Source: Enterobacter sp. RIT418 (GTDB lineage Bacteria > Pseudomonadota > Gammaproteobacteria > Enterobacterales > Enterobacteriaceae). From it: a DNA stretch of 64,000 bases. Every line of letters starts with the position of its first letter. Within the stretch, counting starts at the first letter, position 1. The position numbers and the translations under genes were made by a program. Where the stretch lies: assembly GCF_003057745.1 (NCBI RefSeq), contig NZ_QBJD02000019.1:1-64000 (forward strand), written 5' to 3'. Shown one piece after another: positions 63,182-64,000 of this stretch. The notes under the pieces were generated by a model. That model was not told where the DNA came from. It saw only the letters and a program-made list of their open reading frames with translations, and made no database searches.

Positions 63182-63308
63182 CATACACAAAATCATTCAT
63201 GATGCATCAAGGCGGCAAGGCAGCGAATCTCCTGGAGCTTACTCCAGTAAGTGACAGGTGTGAGCTGGCGCAGCCAACGATGAGGCAGCGTGAAGGATGA
63301 AGTGTATG
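63182..63308. repeat. Intergenic imperfect-palindrome repeat, copy 2, over the gppA start
   Basis: The core GGCGGCAAGGCAGCGAATC...TGTGAGCTGGCGCAGCC (63211-63275) matches the repeat at 7678-7782. The outer arms CATACAC (63182-63188) and GTGTATG (63302-63308) pair perfectly. The right arm contains the gppA start codon, and the RBS AAGGATGA lies just inside it, so the folded RNA would hide translation initiation. Confidence 0.75.
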
Positions 63309-64000
63309 AGTTCTACCTCGCTCTATGCAGCAATCGATCTCGGTTCTAATAGTTTTCATATGCTGGTTGTGCGCGAGGTGGCCGGGAGCATACAAACGCT
63401 GACGCGCATTAAGCGCAAGGTCCGCCTCGCTGCGGGCCTGAGCAGCGATAATCATCTCTCCCCTGAAGCCATGGAACGCGGCTGGCAGTGCCTCCGCCTA
63501 TTTGCCGAACGTCTGCAGGATATCCCTCACGCGCAAATCCGCGTTGTCGCCACGGCGACGCTCAGGCTGGCGGTTAACGCCGTCGACTTTATTGCCAAAG
63601 CGCAGGAAATTTTGGGCTGCCCGGTGCAGGTCATCAGCGGTGAAGAAGAAGCGCGTCTGATTTATCAGGGCGTTGCGCACACGACAGGCGGCGACGATCG
63701 TCGTCTGGTGGTAGACATCGGCGGCGCAAGCACCGAGCTGGTTACCGGTACGGGCGCGCAGGCGACCTCGCTGTTTAGCCTGTCGATGGGCTGCGTGACC
63801 TGGCTTGAGCGCTATTTTACCGATCGCAATCTTGCCCAGGAAAACTTCGACGAGGCGGAAAAAGCCGCGCGCGACGTGCTGCGCCCGGTGATGGATGAAT
63901 TACGCTACCACGGCTGGAAGGTCTGCGTGGGTGCCTCCGGTACCGTGCAGGCATTGCAGGAAATCATGATGGCGCAGGGAATGGACGAGCGTATTACGCT
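63306..64000 (+). CDS. gppA: Guanosine-5'-triphosphate,3'-diphosphate pyrophosphatase (partial, 3' end beyond window)
   Basis: GppA converts pppGpp to ppGpp and also has exopolyphosphatase activity; it belongs to the Ppx/GppA branch of the actin-like ATPase fold. Visible motifs are the phosphate-1 loop [15 protein letters not shown] near residues 8-22, [10 protein letters not shown] near 78, the [12 protein letters not shown] stretch near 116 and the phosphate-2 loop [12 protein letters not shown] near 136. ATG 63306 has AAGGATGA upstream. About 231 codons are in the window; E. coli GppA has 494 residues. It is 134 bp after rhlB, with the repeat hairpin between. Confidence 0.95.
   Translation, partial: MSSTSLYAAIDLGSNSFHMLVVREVAGSIQTLTRIKRKVRLAAGLSSDNHLSPEAMERGWQCLRLFAERLQDIPHAQIRVVATATLRLAVNAVDFIAKAQEILGCPVQVISGEEEARLIYQGVAHTTGGDDRRLVVDIGGASTELVTGTGAQATSLFSLSMGCVTWLERYFTDRNLAQENFDEAEKAARDVLRPVMDELRYHGWKVCVGASGTVQALQEIMMAQGMDERIT

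Overview
The window is about 64 kb of core chromosome from a member of the Enterobacteriaceae, most like Enterobacter, Leclercia or Klebsiella. Gene order, protein lengths and most start sites match the E. coli K-12 stretch from hemG to gppA, inverted here. I recognise 61 protein genes, four tRNAs, the sRNA GlmZ and two probable leader peptides. I see no phage, insertion sequence, CRISPR array, toxin-antitoxin pair or defence island. Comparisons with E. coli are from memory of the families, not from a search.

Left part (1-32 kb). The edge holds the P1 promoter of an rRNA operon that continues to the left, next to hemG. Then come pepQ-yigZ-trkH-hemG, the FadR-controlled fadBA operon, ubiD-fre, rfaH, and a long minus-strand block ubiE-ubiJ-ubiB-tatABC-tatD (quinone synthesis and twin-arginine export). 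After rmuC come udp (CRP/CytR control), dlhH, the divergent metE/metR pair, the transporter yigM, pldB-yigL, the exporters rhtB and rhtC, recQ, pldA, yigI and rarD.

Middle (31-47 kb). corA has a long leader with a probable leader peptide (corL) and a hairpin. lptM-dapF-yigA-xerC-yigB-uvrD are tightly packed, with a LexA box before uvrD. cyaY, cyaA (TTG start, CRP site) and hemCDXY follow. Behind hemY lies glmZ, with a sigma-54 type promoter and an upstream GlrR-type site, and then the Arg-His-Leu-Pro tRNA operon.

Right part (47-64 kb). After the threonine/serine permease yifK/thrP comes the enterobacterial common antigen operon, wecA-wzzE-wecB-wecC-wecD-wecE-wzxE-wecF-wzyE-wecG. The dTDP-glucose genes rffG and rffH, which sit between wecC and wecD in E. 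coli, are absent: wecC and wecD overlap. Upstream lie rho with a leader peptide, trxA, rhlB and the start of gppA, whose start codon lies inside a long hairpin-forming repeat.

Nothing here is a wholly new system. The points most worth a second look are the missing rffGH, the sigma-54/GlrR layout at glmZ, the corA leader, the hairpin repeat over the gppA start, and the stable hairpins beside trxA and between wzzE and wecB.
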